Shown here in pieces: positions 63,496 through 64,000 of a stretch of 64,000 nt of DNA (position 1 is the stretch's first letter; every line of letters starts with the position of its first letter). The notes under the pieces were generated by a model, which worked only from the letters and a program-made list of their open reading frames with translations, made no database searches and was not told the DNA's origin. The stretch spans positions 138,399 to 202,398 of the forward strand of contig CAJXKL010000001.1 in NCBI GenBank assembly GCA_913055915.1. The letters run 5' to 3'. This stretch comes from an uncultured Candidatus Nemicrothrix sp. GTDB lineage: Bacteria > Actinomycetota > Acidimicrobiia > Acidimicrobiales > MedAcidi-G1. Position numbers and translations under genes: made by a program.

Positions 63496-64000
63496 TCAAC
63501 GTCGCCCCAGGCCTCCGGCCTTGACCTCGACCCGCTCGGCTGCCCAAGGGATGGCCTTCAGACGGGCTTTGGGGATTGGCTGGCCAGATGTTGTGCAAAT
63601 GCCGTAGGTGCCTGTCCTGATGCGGTCAAGGGCCGCATCAATCTCGTCAACAGCGTCGCGAGCCTGGGCACTCAGGGCCAAATCCAGGTCACGCTCAACT
63701 GCCAGCGTGTCTCCCTCGCCGGATTCCTCGTCGAACTGGACATCGCCGGGGTCTCGGCTCTCGAGCAGCAAGTCGGCTTCGGCCTGAAGGGTCGTGGCAC
63801 TCTGCAGGTAGGTGGCCCGCTCCTCAAGAAGAAGCTTCTTCTGTGCCGCAACGAAGGGCTTGTCGAGACGTGACTTCTTCTTGGCAGGCGCCTTCTTGGC
63901 CACAACCTTCTTCTTGGCAGGCGCCTTCTTGGCCACAACCTTCTTCTTGGCAGGCGCCTTCTTGGCCACAACCTTCTTCTTGGCAGGCGCCTTCTTGGCC
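63496..64000 (-). CDS. TraR/DksA-family protein with lysine-rich repeat tail (5' end outside window)
   Basis: The visible C-terminal ~125 residues are a DksA/TraR coiled-coil and zinc-finger region: L-D-L-A-L-S-A-Q-A-R-D-A-V-D-E-I-D-A-A-L, then Y-G-I-C-T-T-S-G-Q-P-I-P and R-L-K-A-I-P-W-A. Three of four usual zinc cysteines are absent, as is common in actinobacterial members. The N-terminal part is a repeat of K-K-A-P-A-K-K-K-V-V-A, histone H1-like, encoded by a 33-bp tandem repeat. No genuine start lies within the window; the frame runs off the end. It is upstream of lspA. Confidence 0.85.
   Translation of the reverse strand, partial: AKKAPAKKKVVAKKAPAKKKVVAKKAPAKKKVVAKKAPAKKKSRLDKPFVAAQKKLLLEERATYLQSATTLQAEADLLLESRDPGDVQFDEESGEGDTLAVERDLDLALSAQARDAVDEIDAALDRIRTGTYGICTTSGQPIPKARLKAIPWAAERVEVKAGGLGRR
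63874..64000 (-). repeat. 33-bp perfect tandem repeat, at least 3.8 copies
   Basis: Copies at 63874-63906, 63907-63939, 63940-63972 and a partial copy to 64000 are identical. Each encodes an 11-residue lysine/alanine unit. The total copy number is unknown because the window ends inside the array. Confidence 0.95.

Noticed and set aside
63874..64000. CRISPR array
   Set aside because: Units are contiguous with no spacers and are in frame within a protein tail.

Overview
The window is a high-GC actinobacterial chromosome segment. The order polA-rpsA-coaE-uvrB-uvrA-uvrC-rapZ-gap-pgk-tpiA-secG, a mycothiol synthase, a bacterial proteasome activator (Bpa), an ANTAR-type PdtaR regulator and menaquinone genes all point to Actinomycetota. 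HisA and TrpF are separate enzymes instead of one PriA, and the DksA-like and HU-like proteins carry low-complexity tails. An acidimicrobial-type lineage fits best. That placement is inference from gene content, not a phylogeny.

Positions 1-10.7 kb are accessory and partly decayed. They hold a HAD hydrolase joined directly to a 5'-truncated, frameshifted acyl-CoA synthetase remnant, a small membrane protein, a TrmA/RlmD-type RNA methyltransferase, and a three-gene minus-strand operon. That operon encodes two M24 'pita-bread' proteins that have lost their metal ligands, plus a maleate-isomerase/EutA-like racemase. Next come the C-terminal remnant of an FAD oxidoreductase and a lipid-type operon of acyl-CoA synthetase, SDR dehydrogenase and DUF1295 membrane protein. 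A tRNA-Leu(GAG) and an orphan VapB antitoxin stub close this part.

Positions 11.4-31.5 kb are core: SecG, three glycolytic enzymes, RapZ, a methyltransferase, an EamA transporter, UvrC/UvrA/UvrB, CoaE, ribosomal protein S1, PolA, PdtaR, a coiled-coil protein and tRNA-Leu(CAA). The YvcK and WhiA genes that usually lie between RapZ and Gap are absent here. FabD-FabG-ACP-FabF (30.3-33.8 kb) then form a fatty-acid synthesis operon, with FabZ on the opposite strand. FabD has an extra C-terminal lipoyl/biotinyl-like domain with no attachment lysine.

Positions 34.3-48.0 kb hold an HU protein, trpCFBA, a two-component system on the other strand, and a tightly overlapping hisD-C-B-H-A-F-groES-like-hisI-trpE run. 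Positions 48-64 kb carry Nth, mycothiol synthase, RlmN, the menaquinone genes ubiE-like and menA, a DUF255 remnant, a thiolase with its DUF35 partner, nitroreductase, DnaE, Bpa, a phosphodiesterase-like protein, an Rrf2 regulator, RluD, LspA and a DksA-like protein with a 33-bp tandem repeat running off the window.

The most unusual items are the metal-less M24 pair with its racemase, the FabD-lipoyl-like fusion, the missing yvcK/whiA pair, a probable AUA start in an ATAA overlap, and several small gene remnants.
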